Below, piece by piece: positions 48,143 to 60,099 of a stretch of 64,000 nucleotides of DNA. The stretch is taken from positions 32,929,507-32,993,506 of the forward strand of contig OY821518.1 of the NCBI GenBank assembly GCA_963682025.1, read 5' to 3'. A program made the translations under genes and the position numbers. Every line of letters begins with the position of its first letter. Positions within the stretch are counted from its first letter, which is position 1. Origin of the DNA: Cordilura impudica. Its lineage: Eukaryota > Arthropoda > Insecta > Diptera > Scathophagidae. Below the pieces are notes generated by a model that saw nothing but the letters and a program-made list of their open reading frames with translations, made no database searches and had not been told where the DNA came from.

Positions 48143-50075
48143 GATGTGTAAACATCACAATACAATCACAAAAACAGCGTAATATGTAAGACGTAAGACA
48201 AAATCGGTGTGACTCATGGTTTTATTGGTGAAAAAATTATGATATGTAATAACTTGGGGCCAAATCACCGCATTCGATATCGAGTAATATCAATCGAAAT
48301 TTCATATTTTGGTTTATTATTTAGAGTAGACGGAAAAACATAGTTAAAATAGTTAAAATATTCTTAGTATTTTATTTAAGAAAATAAAAAAAATAATTCC
48401 GATCGAAAAATTTCGATAGCGAATGCACTGATTTGGGCCCTGTTTGAAAATAAAAAATTAAAAATAAAAAAATAAACAATGAAAAATAAAAAATAAAAGA
48501 TTAAAATTGAAAAATTAAAAATGAAAAAAAAAAGTAAAAATAAAATATGAAAAATAAAAAATGAAAAACGAAAAATAATAAGTGAAAAATGAAAAATAAA
48601 AATGAAAAATTAAAATGAAAAATAAGAAATGAAAAATAAAAAATTAAATATGAAAAAGGAAAAATGAAAAATAAAAAATGAAAAAAAAATAAAAAATGAA
48701 AAACGAAAAATGAAAAATAATAAATGAAAATTTAAAAATAATGTCATAATAAAATTATTCTTAGTATTTTATTTTAGAAAATAAAAAAATAATTTCGATA
48801 GCGAATGCGGTGATTTGGCCCCTGTTTGAAAATGAAATATGAAAAATAAAAAATTTAAAATAAAAAAATTAACAATGAAAAATAAAAAATTAAAATTGAA
48901 AAATTAAAAAACATGAAAAATAAAATATGAAAAATGAAAAATAAAAAATAAAAAATAAAAAATAAAAAATAAAGAATAAAAAATAAAAAATAAAGAATAA
49001 AAAATAAAAAATAAAAAATGAAATATGAAAAATGAAAAATGAAAAATGCAAAATGAAAAACGAAAAACGAAAAACGAAAATTAAAAATAAAAAATTAAAA
49101 ATGAATAAAAATGAAAACTAACGAAAAATGGAAATAAAAAATGAGAAATAAAAATGAAAACTAACGAAAAATTAAAATTAAAAATGAGAAATAAAAAATT
49201 AAAAACGAAAAATGGAAAATGAAAAAAATAAAATACAAAATATAAAAAATAAGAAATATAAAATAAAAAAAAAAATAAAAAATGAAAAATAAAAAATAAT
49301 GAAAAACGACAAATGAAAAATAAAAAATGAAGAATGAATAAGAAAAAATTCAAAACAAAAAATTAAAAAAAAATTAAAAATGAAAAATAAAAAATGAAAA
49401 AATAAAAAAGGAAAAATTAAAAATGAAGGAAAAAAATTAAAAATGAATAATAAAACTGAAGACTAAAAAATGAAAAACGAAAAATGCAAAATAAAAAATG
49501 AAAATTGAGAACTAAAAAATAAAAAAAATTAAAAATAAAAAATAAAAATAAAAAATTAAAAATGAAAAACGAAAAATTAAAAATTAAAAATTGAAAATAA
49601 AAAATGAAAAATGAAAAAAAAATACAAAAAAATTAAAAAATGAAAAATGAAAAACGATAAACGAAAAATGAAAAATTAAAAATTAAAAACGAAAAATGAA
49701 AAACTAAAAATGCAAAAAATAAAATATGAAAAATTAAAGGTAAAAAATAAAAATTTAAAAACGAAAAATTAAAAATAAAAAATGAAAAATGAAAAATGAA
49801 AAATGAAAAATGAAATATGAAAAATAAAAAATGATATGTTAAAAATGAAAAATGAAAAATGAAAAACGAAAAATAAAAATAGAAAATGAAAAATAAAAAA
49901 TGAAAATCAAAAAATGAAAAATAGAAATTTTTATATTAGCAGAGCCCCTGCAGTTGTTTGCTATAAGCGATACATAGATGATGTTTTGTTTGATATTAAA
50001 AAAGTGCCATAAAAAACTCTTTAATTACTAGATGTTTACACATTTCCCCTGTGATCGGACTCACATAATTTGTAC
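48143..50075 (+). mobile_element. Family E element expanded by an AT-rich array
   Basis: The left end TTGATGTGTAAACATCACAATACAATCACAAAAACAGCG and the right end GCAGAGCCCCTGCAGTTGTTTGC...AGATGTTTACACATTTCC...GATCGGACTCACAT match the 375-bp copy at 29315-29690 in opposite orientation. About 1.65 kb of simple-repeat-like DNA replaces a short middle segment. No coding sequence. Confidence 0.8.
48440..49925 (+). repeat. AAAAATGAAAAATAAAAA-type array
   Basis: This is an irregular array of short A-rich words (GAAAAAT, TAAAAAT, CGAAAAA). The segment AAATTTCGATAGCGAATGC...TGATTTGGGCCCTGTTTGAAAAT at about 48408-48450 recurs at about 48793-48835, so part of the array was duplicated over about 385 bp. 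Long Phe-rich minus-strand frames are by-products. Confidence 0.85.
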
Positions 50076-50099
50076 TAATTAATAATAACTAAAAAGAAG

Positions 50100-51190
50100 A
50101 AAATAAACTAAAGCAAAAATCGTCTGACTCTTGGAAAATTATTTTAGCTTTAAAAGAAAAAAGTAAGTCCTTGCTTGAAATTGGTGAAATTTTGGGTAGG
50201 AAGCACTGCACAATAGAAAAAATAATTGATATATACGTCAAACACTATCAGGGTTATCGAGATCTGGATGAAGTTAGATCTGGATCTGGTACTGAAGTTA
50301 GAGCTGTATAAAAGAGAAGTAAATACATATCCAGCCTATAGTACAGTTAAATTATAAGAAAACATAACGCAAATATCAGACAAACCAGTAAGTTCGAGTA
50401 CAGTAAGGAGATACATTCACAAAAATGGCCTACATGAAAGGATACTATTCAAGAAACCATACATATCCAAGGCGAAACAGAACAAGCTAATGAATTTCGA
50501 TTAAAAGTAGAAAAATAAGGCTCTATCTTTTTGGGAAAGCATATTATATACAGATAAGAGCAAAGGCCGCCAAAAATATTCCATGCTAAGAATGAAACCT
50601 TCAAAGAAAAGTGTGTTACAAACACTATTATATACGGTGGGTATTCACTTACGGTTTGGGGCAATATGGCGACAACAGGTGTTGTTAATCTTGTTTTTAG
50701 TTACTCCACTATAAACAAAATGGATTACTTAGCCATATGAAGGACAATGTTGGCCCTAGCGTCGAGAAATAAGGCATGGCTGGAAACTGGATTTTCCAAC
50801 AGGACAACGATCTGAAGCATACATCCAAAATTGTGAAAAAGTGGCTACTGTATCGGACTCCTGGGGCACTTGATCGTCAGGCTCAGCCCCATGATCTTAA
50901 CCCGATCGAGTATCTGTGGGAAAATCTTGACAGAAAAATGAGTCGAAGGGCTATTTCAAGTAAGGCAAACTTAAAGAAGACTCTAAAGGAAGAATGAAGC
51001 ATAATCTCCCCCAATATAACAAAAAAAACTTGTCGAGTCGATGCCTAAAAGACTATATGATTTGCTTAAGATCAAATGAAAATAAACCAAATATTAAAAA
51101 AATTAACTTTACGCCAAAGAAGTTGGAAAATTCCAACGAAACGAAGGAGAAAATATTAAATAATATTATTTTATTTAAATCTTGAAATAA
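50100..51190 (+). pseudogene. Tc1-family (DD34E) transposase pseudogene
   Basis: The N-terminal helix-turn-helix text (SLLEIGEILGRKHCTIEKI-like) is at 50170-50230, and an RSGSGT-like linker follows. The open C-terminal part (50776-50997) encodes FQQDNDLKHTSKIVKKWL and QAQPHDLNPIEYLWENLDRK. The Asp in QQD and the Glu in NPIE are separated by 34 residues, the DD34E spacing of Tc1. Stops near 50310, 50500 and 50700 inactivate it. The C-terminal piece is the best preserved coding block of this class in the window. Confidence 0.85.
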
Positions 51191-51442
51191 CCTTGGAAGC
51201 CCGTCAGAAATATAAGTTCTAAATATTCATTAAAAAGATTATTTTTTGTACTGAAGCTCTGTTGCCTTTTCTTTGCTGTTAACCTTTTTTTTTTTTTTTT
51301 GACGCGAAAAATTTGGTCATTTTCTAAATAAAGTACATTTATACCTGCTTTGTATTACTTTTGTTTAATGTTTTTATTGAGTTCAGCTATTATTAAATAA
51401 TTATTCATAATTACTTCATTTTAATAAAACATTTAATATGAG

Positions 51443-52040
51443 TAACTAAGATTTTTAACTCACACCTGGGCGGAATTCACGAACTTCGGAATAATACTCC
51501 ACAAAATTATCGAGTTTGATAGCACTATATAATTCCTTTATAATGGAGATTTTCAAGATATGGCAATCTTAGCGATTTTTTTGAGACGACAATAGAATTG
51601 TTTGGCGATTTCTTTTTGTTTTTTTTTTTGTGCTATTACTATTTCTACTTTTTAGGCCATTGTTTGCGATAATTTTTTCTTTTTTTTTTTGAAAAAAAAA
51701 GTTGAGCTTAAGAGCATTCTAAAAACCTAATCGAAATCGCTTCAGACTTGGATAACTCTTGCGACGTTCAAAGTAAGGCAATAGCGAAAACTTTTGAAAA
51801 ATGTTGGTTTTCATTGGAATTTATTTCTCTAAAATATTTACTTTGCTATCGAAGAAAAAATCGCCAAAAAAAACTAAAAAATAATAATACAAAAAACAAA
51901 CAAAAAAATAGCCAAGAAATTCTATTAAGTTTCCGCAAAAATTGCCCAAATCGCCATATCTCAAAAATTCCCGTAGCGATTTTTTTTTTTTGTGGAGTAT
52001 ATTTTTCAGAAATTCCGCCCAGGTGTGAACTTCTGAGTTG
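51443..52040. mobile_element. Inverted-repeat MITE next to a DINE
   Basis: CACACCTGGGCGGAATT at 51461 pairs with AATTCCGCCCAGGTGTG at about 52010. The arms continue with ACTCCACAAAA, the AGATATGGC segment and TTGGCGATTT. The right arm ends GAACTTCTGAGTT directly against the DINE start. Confidence 0.7.
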
Positions 52041-53156
52041 TTATACCCTATACCACTATGTGGTTTGGTACAATGACTTTGTGCTGCTGTTTCTAACAAC
52101 CAAAAATATTTGACCTAGACCCATCTTTAATTATACCGATCGAATCAGAATCACTTTCTGAGTTGATTTAACAATGTCCGTCCGTCCGTCCGTCTGTGTG
52201 TCCATGTAAAGCTTGTAATCAAACTGCAGGTCGCAAATATGAATGTATTTTGATGAAATATGGTACATAAGCTTTTATCGGCCATGGGATGAACGCTGTT
52301 GAAATTGGTGAGAATCGGTCCGTGTTTAGACCTAGCCCCCATACAAATTACCCATATGAAATCGACATAAATTGCCATAAGATCCAAATTGTCATATAGA
52401 TCTTACTCAAATTGGGTTTGTATGCGTTCTTTACATCCATTAATGAGTAGTCCAAAAATGATCCCTTTGACCCCATATAGAGCTGCTTCCCGATCTTCAC
52501 TTAAATCTATTAAAAAACAAAAATATTGCACTGATTCTTCTCAAATTTTGTTTGTATATATTTTTGCAAAATACAAGAGACTTTACCAAACATGATCAGG
52601 ATCGGTCCATTTTTGGACCAAGTCCCTATATAGATATTGAAATTGGTGAGGATCGGTCCATGTTCAGACCTAGCCCCCATACAAATTACCCATATGAAAT
52701 CGACATAAATTGCCATAAGATCCAAATTGTCATATATATCTTACTCAAATTGGGTTTGTATACGTTCATTACATCCACTAATGAGTAGTCCAAAAATGAT
52801 CCCTTTGACCCCATATAGAGCTGCTTCCCGATCTTCACTTAAATCTATTAAAAAACGAAAATATTGCACTGATTCTTCTCAAATTTTGTTTGCATATATT
52901 TTTGCAAAATACAAGAGACTTTACCAAACATGATCAGGATCGGTCCATTTTTGGACCAAGTCCCTATATAGATATAGCATCCGATATGAACTTTTTCATA
53001 TCTGCAGCCAAAAAAATTAATAAAACTCCCACTCAAATTTGGTTTTTGCTTATTTTCTATGTCCAGTTAGTTGGGCCTAAGAGATAGGGTCTCTAAACGC
53101 ATGGTATAGGGTATCGTGTAGTCGGTCTAGACCGACTATAATTTTCTTACTTGTTT
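52041..53156 (+). mobile_element. DINE-1-like copy 6 with 338-bp internal duplication
   Basis: The 5' TTATACCCTATACCACTATG, the GTCC block at 52176 and the intact 3' hairpin AGTCGGTCTAGACCGACT with the ACTTGTTT tail are all present. The segment starting GAAATTGGTGAG at 52301 is repeated from 52639, an offset of 338 bp, making this copy about 1.1 kb instead of about 0.78 kb. Confidence 0.85.
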
Positions 53157-53371
53157 TTTTTTAAATATCGCATATTTTTTAAGCTTTTAAAACCTCGAAA
53201 ATTCTAATGAAAGCTGCATCAAGAAAAATATTTCTCTATGGTCTTTTATGAAGGGATCTTAGTAGTTTTTCTATTCTAAAATTTTAAAATTCATAACATT
53301 TTTTAGATAGAAGTTAATTCTTTTTATAGAAACCCACAATATTCTTATAAAAAAATATATATATGGAGCGT

Positions 53372-56067
53372 TTCATGTCAAGTGATCCAAATTTTAAAAC
53401 CGATGTCTTCCGATCGATATGAAATTTGCACCAAGGTTAGTTCTATTGGATAGTAGTTTAGAGGGGATCAAAATTTGACATTTTGGCCAAACAGGTGTTT
53501 TTTCTCATCCATGTAACTTATTACCTATTGTTCTTAGAAAATTTTCTCCCAAATAGTTTGGATAGCTATTTCTTCAATATATCGGAAAAAAATACTTAAA
53601 AAAAAATAAAAAAATTTTGTAGATTTTTTTTTGCTAAATCAAAGCATTTTTTGCCTTTTTTTCAAAAAGGGCATTTTTTTTTTAATAAGAAAGCTTAGGA
53701 TTTCTCCTTTAAGAACTTTTTGGTCGCTTAAGTGGGATATCTATCAAAATAAATGTTTTGTAAATCAAGACAACGGTTTTTCAATTTTTCACAAATGTAC
53801 TATTTTGAATTTTTGCCTATTTGTGTGTAAAACCTTACAAATTAAACTTATACTGAGAAACTAGACAAATTAAACTTTCCGAAGGTATGTAACATACCCA
53901 ACTAAGATTTCATACCCTCGATACTGTAATACCCAGAATATGTTAACCTCAGGAAAAAAATCATTTTTTTTCTATAGAAATGTTGAAAAATTATTATTTT
54001 TTATTTATTTGTAATAATAATTAAATTAATATAATTATAATAATATTAAAAATAAAAAGATAAATAATTTAATAAAATTTAGTCTTAATTACATTAGATC
54101 CATTTATATCATAACTATTTTTATACTTAATTTATTGTAGCTGATGAAGTATTTAAATCTTGTAAATTTTTAAATACCCAGTCTTTTATCCAGCTTTTTT
54201 GTCGCCTTTATTTACTGCGTTTTTTCCTTTCTTAGTGTTACTAGGTTCTGCTGTTGATTTCGCTGCAGGTTTATTTGTTGGCTTTGGAAAGAAATCGCAT
54301 TGAATAGAGGCAGAAAACTTTTTCAACTTGAGTCTTCCATCGACAAGCGGTATAAAAGCATGGTATTGAGCGGTGCCATCGATTGTTACCGCAACATCGA
54401 ATCTGCTCTTCAGTGTTTTCAATGTTTCCTGATGATCCTCTTTGCTACTAAAAGCTATTTTAGTTTCTTTACAATAACTCTTTGCCCAATGGAATAAAGC
54501 AGTCGCATCTAAGATGCGATCTTGATGAGAGCACTGTAGGCTATACTTCGCTGCATTTCTTTTAAGGTTTGCTCCAATACCATCACATGCTCCTCTACCA
54601 TGAGCAGTAGGATGAAAATGCCACTCAGCTGGCATTCCAAAATCTTTTTCATGAGCCATAAGATTTGCGAAGCTACTTTTGTTTTTAAAATGTTGACGAG
54701 CTACGTCCGAAACGTAGTATACTTTCTATACTGTAAATTTATATTTAGATATTTTAGTATCATCTTCTGGTACTCATAAACTGCAACGGTATCATGTTTT
54801 AAACCGTCGGATATGATTGCCATACTTTTGTGTTCCAGTTTTTCATCTTTCATGTAGTAAATAACTACTGTGAATATAGTTGCTTGGTCGTTATTGAAGT
54901 GGAATGCTTGTATGGCATCCTGAAGAACATATTTATAGTTTTCTGCGAAATCATATGAAATAACGAATTCACCAGACTTCAAATGTTCAAATCCTTGAAG
55001 AATGACCATTGCTCTTTGACTAAAAAGTCATGGTTTCTCAAGTTAAGCAATCCTGTACACATTTCTTCCACAAAATCATCCACATTTAAAATGATTGTTT
55101 TCAATGTGCATCTGTCAGTCTGAATCCAAGAATCAAATTTGACCTCCTCTATATATTCTCGATCTAAAGAGTTGATTAAATTTTCTTTGATGAATGCGGT
55201 TTTCTAGCAATTGGTACATTCACCTAAGTGGCAAGAAGTTGTTGCATTAGGACACATAGTCAATTTAAGGCAATCGCGGTAATCGTGTAAATCTTCTGCC
55301 GAATCATCTGTTAAATACTTTAAGTTGATTTCCTTCAACATCAGTTTAACATTTTCATGGTAAATGCAAACGCATACTGTGTGGGTTCCGCTGCTTCCTG
55401 CCAAAACGCAATGTTTTGGCCTCATTTGGGTAAATTTCGTGAAGCCAATTTTAACATCCTCGTGTTCAGATTGAAATATTGCAAATAACTCTTTCAGGTT
55501 ACAGAGAACCATTCTCTTCTGTTATGTTATGAAGGTATGTTACATACCTTCGGAAAGGTTAATTTGTCTAGTTTCTCAGTATAAGTTTTATTTGTAAGGT
55601 TTTTCACACAAATAGGAAAAAATTCAAAATAGTGCATTTGTGAAAAATTGTAAAACCGTTGTCTTGAGTTACAAAACATTTATTTTGAATGGTATCCCAC
55701 TCCCATCCCACAAAAAAAAATGCCCTTTTTCAAAAAAAAAAGGCAAAAAATGCTTTGATTTAGCAAAAAATAGTCTAAAAAAAATTTTTTTTTATATTTT
55801 TTTTTCGAAATATTGAAGAAATAGCTATCTAAACTATTTGGAAGAAAATTTTCTAAGAAGAATAGGTAATAAGTTACATGGATGATTAAAAACACCTGTT
55901 TGGCCAAAATGTCAAATTTTGTTCCCCTCTAACTCAGAGAAATCTTGACCGATCTTGTTGAAAAATTGTGTCTAAACTACTATCCAATAGGACTAACCTT
56001 GGTGCAAATTTCATCCCGATCGGAAGACATCGGTTTCAAAAGTTGGTGCACTTGACATCATACCCCC
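53372..56067 (-). mobile_element. Transposon with about 520-bp TIRs, superfamily unassigned
   Basis: Arms 53372-53890 and about 55540-56067 are inverted copies, sharing ATGTCAAGTG at the tips, ACCGATGTCTTCCGATCG, TTTGGCCAAACAGGTGTTTT, CAAAGCATTTTTTGCC and the inner edge AACTTTCCGAAGGTATGT. Flanking AT-rich 8-mers ATATATAT and ATTTATAT agree at 7 of 8 positions, compatible with an 8-bp duplication but weak because of the simple sequence. The transposase-like pseudogene lies exactly between the arms. Confidence 0.8.
54186..55520 (-). pseudogene. Transposase-like pseudogene of the long-TIR element
   Basis: Block 1 (55512-55204) has GSSGTHTVCVCIYHENVKLM and a Cys-rich end (CPNATTSCHLGECTNC) cut by a TAG. 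The same frame continues to FDSWIQTDRCTLKT. Block 2 (55009-54701) has VISYDFAENYKYVLQDAIQA and HKSMAIISDGLKHDTVAVY. A shifted stretch VSDVARQHFKN leads to block 3 (54659-54186) with AEWHFHPTAHGRGACDGIGA and a Lys-rich tail. The order DFAENY, SDG..QHFKN and TAHG...CDG occurs in uncharacterised, probably transposon-encoded proteins of insects and other animals. That these acidic residues form a DDE-type site is inference. At least one stop and two frameshifts separate it from an intact gene. Confidence 0.75.
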
Positions 56068-56098
56068 CATTTATATAAATATATGAAATTATAAGATA

Positions 56099-56475
56099 CT
56101 AGCAGATTCCAGCCCTCGAAATTCGAGAGCAAATTCTAGGAAATTTTATTTTTTCATTAAATAACGACCCTAAAGGTATGCTAATCAAACATAGCCAATT
56201 CACAAATCAACACAAAAAAAACTAATTTTTATTACAAACACATTAACAAATTTAATAAACACACAGATATCACTGTGTAATTTTATGTATGTGTGTTAGT
56301 ACCAACTTTAAATGTAATTTTCTCAAAATAAAGGAAAAAATTTAAAAATCTGTAAATCTGCGAATCGGCTAAAAAGAAACACCTTTCAAATAATATACGT
56401 TTGGTCAAAATCGCGATAAACTGGTAGAACAAAACATCAGTCACAAGAAATCGCCTAGCCTGTTAATATTATAGA
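56099..56475 (-). mobile_element. Family H Helitron, copy 7
   Basis: In reverse orientation it starts TCTATAATATTAACAGGC (from 56475) and ends GCTCTCGAATTTCGAGGGC followed by TGGAATCTGCTAG|T (56099). Both termini are intact. Confidence 0.85.
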
Positions 56476-57762
56476 TAATGGTCAAAAAAAAAACAAACTA
56501 AATTTTTTATTAAAACGGTATTAGACTTGAAATGGTAACTGTACCCAACATTGTAAGGTAACAAAGACTTGGCACAGCCGAATCTTTTTTTTTTTAATAT
56601 TTTATTTAGGTATGTGTTAATTAATTTACACGACATTTTCATCATAAATTTTCATAAATTTTAAACTAATTTTTTTTTTAGCAAAAAAAAATTATTCTAT
56701 ATGAAAAAACATTGTTACTTTAAAAATTTTCTAGAGAAAAATATATTTCATGTGCCAAAATCCAGGCATAATTCTGAATTTTATTTGTAGACTTTACACA
56801 GTTTGTTTATTTGTCACCAATATCGTGGAGGGTATTAAAAGATTCGTCACAGTTAAATTTTACACTCTTACTTGATGTTGTTTCGTAATTTTTTTTTTCT
56901 TTTTTTGGACTTGCTTGCAATTTATTATACTACTTTTTGTTTTGAGTTCTTTGCTCTCGCTAAGCGACCTTGTGCCACTTGTTAGGAATCTATCACAGAA
57001 ATGTTTTTTACACAAATATTCTCATTTGTATTTACTCTTGTATATGGGAAATTATTTGTTTGTGCTTTTTTGTTTTTTAATTCTTACTACACTTAATTGT
57101 TTTTTATTGTGCATTGGGAATATATGAGAAAAATTTAAAAAAAAAACGTATGTCTGCATAAAAAAAATTGTTTGATAACTTTAGGCAACAACAAAATAAA
57201 AAAATATATGCACTTTGAGTGCAATTTTTTTATGTATTGTGGCCTGCTCAACATGAAAATTGCTGTTTTGTAGATTAGTTTTTTTGTGTGAAATTTTTTT
57301 TTAACTACTTTTATTATTTAGACGATATTTCGCAATATCCAACCTGGTTAATAAGTACATTAATTTAGAGAAAATAAGAAAGAAAAAATAATTCAGATAT
57401 CTTTAAATTTTGCTTTTTCGTCATAATTAAAATTCAAAAAATAATATTAAAGCGATATTGGAAAAAACAAGTACTTTATATTATTTCGGATATATGGATC
57501 GAAAAGGATGATTGGCAATACGACTAAAAATGACTCGCCAACAATTATAAATCTGTCTCGAAAATGAGTCCAAACTGAGAAATGTGAAAAATGAAAGACT
57601 CTTCAAGAGGAGTCAGGAGTAGGGTACTATTTTGACCTAACAAAAGAGTCGTTTATGATCAAAAAATTAGCTTATTTATTATTTTTTAATCGCACAGAGA
57701 AATCGAAAAATAGTCGAATATGATCATTACATTCATAAATTGATAACTGGGTATATGTATAT
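56476..57762. other. AT-rich sequence, nothing recognised
   Basis: No coding relics, arms or arrays were seen. Confidence 0.45.
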
Positions 57763-59461
57763 TAGGGTGGCCCTTAATAAAAAAAAGTGTTCAAACTCTC
57801 AGTCAAACCCCCTAGAAATATGCAAATAGCAAACAAACTGAGAAATACAAAGTTTTGGGCCAATCAAAAAACATTTAGTCGTGCCTCGACGCGATTGAAA
57901 ATTTCAAGTGTGTTTATATGGGGAAAATATGACTTTTTTCAGATATTGCGCGAATTTCGTTCTATAGTTAAATTTTTCCGACAAGTTGTTATCCTTTCAA
58001 AAAGCTACAAAACTTCAAAATCGAATAAAACATCGCCAAGAAATAACAAATGCCCAGACCACTTTTGTGCTAAAAAAACTAGCTCATGAAATTTGATGGC
58101 ATTTTTTTTCAGCTTTGAGAAATTGATTAAAGCCATAATTTCTTTTTGGTCTCTATACTTATAAGGACTCAGATGTGAAGTATTGTTATATTACCACGTT
58201 GGGAAATTTTTTTGATAAAATTTTGAAAACTCCTTTTTTAAATTTTAAAAAATTTTTTTAAACAAAATTTAAAAAACTGGATCTCAAAATCTAAGGTTTT
58301 GTTAAACATATATCACAGATTAACTGTGTGAATTTTTAAGTAAATCCCTGTACCAGAATTTTTTGACAAGGATTTTATTTTTGCGGATTTCGAGTAAAAT
58401 GGGATTTTAGTACAATATTCTGAAAATGTACTCTTTCTAAATACTTTGTATCAAAAATTCATAAGTTTTCTACTTTTAAATGCTATATTTTATCTTAATA
58501 GCCTATGGTTTCAGAAAAAAATAATATGACCCCATTAACCCTTCTGTAATTGGGGTCACATATGACCCCAAAATAATAAAAGACAATTTGTTTAAAAAAA
58601 TTCAAATATTTTGTAAGTGCTGTTGAATTTTTAGATGCGATGCTTAAAATATAATAACCAAATGTGCAGAACTTCAGCTCCTAAAATTTGGGATAAATCC
58701 GAGAACGTTAACCCATTATTTGCCAAGGCCATCTTTGGATTTTAAGATATTTTTCAATAAAAATTACGGAAAACGAGTTTTTCTATTAAACTCGATGAGA
58801 CCACTTTTTAGAATTTAAGAAAAATAATTCGGTTAATTTTTATTTATTTAACCCTTCAGTGCTCCTGGGATCAAAATAATCCATTGCGATATACATACAT
58901 TTGTTGCAACTATCTGCTTATTGCTCGCGAATATAAATTAAAACAACTTTTAACCAATTTTGTTATAAAATTATTTTATGTATAAAAACTTCTTTTGAGT
59001 TTTCAAAATTTTATCAAAAAAATTTCCCATTTTCGGTCTCAATGCCCAATATGTTACCAGCGTGGCAATAAAACAATGCTTCACATCTGAGTCCTTATAA
59101 GTATAGAGACCAAAAAGAAATTATGGCTTTAATCAATTTCTCAAAGTTGAAAAAAATGCCATCAAATTTCATGAGCTAGTTTTTTTTAGCACAAAAGTGG
59201 TCTGGGGCATTTGCCAATTCTTGGAGATGTTTTATTCGATTTTGAAGTTTTGTAGCTTTCTGAAAGTATAATTTAATACTGATCCCGAATTATGTAACAA
59301 CTTATCGGAAAAATTAAACTATAGAACGAAATTTGCGCAAAATCTAAAAAAAAAGTCATATTTTCCCATATAAACAAACTTGAAATTTTCAATCGCGTTG
59401 AGGCACGACTGACTGTTTTTTGAACACTTTTTTTCCCTCCATATAATGCAGGGCCACCATA
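57763..59461. mobile_element. Fold-back element with about 440-bp arms (family B)
   Basis: The ends are TAGGGTGGCCCT and, reverse-complemented, TATGGTGGCCCT. The left flank ATGTATAT (57755-57762) and right flank ATGTACAT (59462-59469) match at 7 of 8. The arms share AAAGTGTTCAAA, GTCGTGCC, ATTATAGTTAAATTTTTCC-type text and CACATCTGAGTCCTTATAAG. The centre is non-coding and contains GGGGTCACATATGACCCC at about 58552. Confidence 0.8.
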
Positions 59462-60099
59462 ATGTACATACATTGTACACGTTCTGTTAGGCATAAATGT
59501 TTTTCAATATTTTTAGTTTTTAATAGGAAATTCTATAGCATTGCTTAGGGGTGACTCTATATTTCGCACCATATACTGGGACAATGATGTCCGATTTACC
59601 CCATTTCGAAATAAATAATTTATTTTGCGAATAAGCGTGATTTTAACAGACAGACGGACAGACATGCATCGCTATATCGACTCGAGTTGTTATAAGGGTC
59701 ATGAATATCTACAGTGGGTGACACTACATTAGAGACTTTTACAAAATTTTGAATTACATAGCTAATTTTGTTTAAATAAAAATAAATAAATAAAATAAAA
59801 AAAATAAAAAAAATAAAAATAAAAAAAATAAAAAAAAAAATGATTTCCCGCTAAGTCCCAATATTATGTATCAATTTCAAAAAAAAAAAAGGATAAAGGA
59901 AAAAAAAAATTTTTTTGTTATGCCAAAACAATGGAAACTTTTTAAATTTGATATTAGAGTTGTTTAAAACAACAAAAATATAAGATGGTATGAAAGAAAA
60001 TGTATAAAATCGTAACCGTTATTTAAATATTTCTAGTTTCTGACGTCTTCTTTTCAATGCTTTTTAAACACAATTGTATTTTTCAATGTTTTAATCTTA
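59462..60099. other. Low-complexity and AT-rich spacer
   Basis: It contains a short GACAGACAGACGGACAGACA tract (59648-59668) that resembles the microsatellite of a DINE fragment, and an (AAATAAAA)n run at about 59775-59840. Confidence 0.5.
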
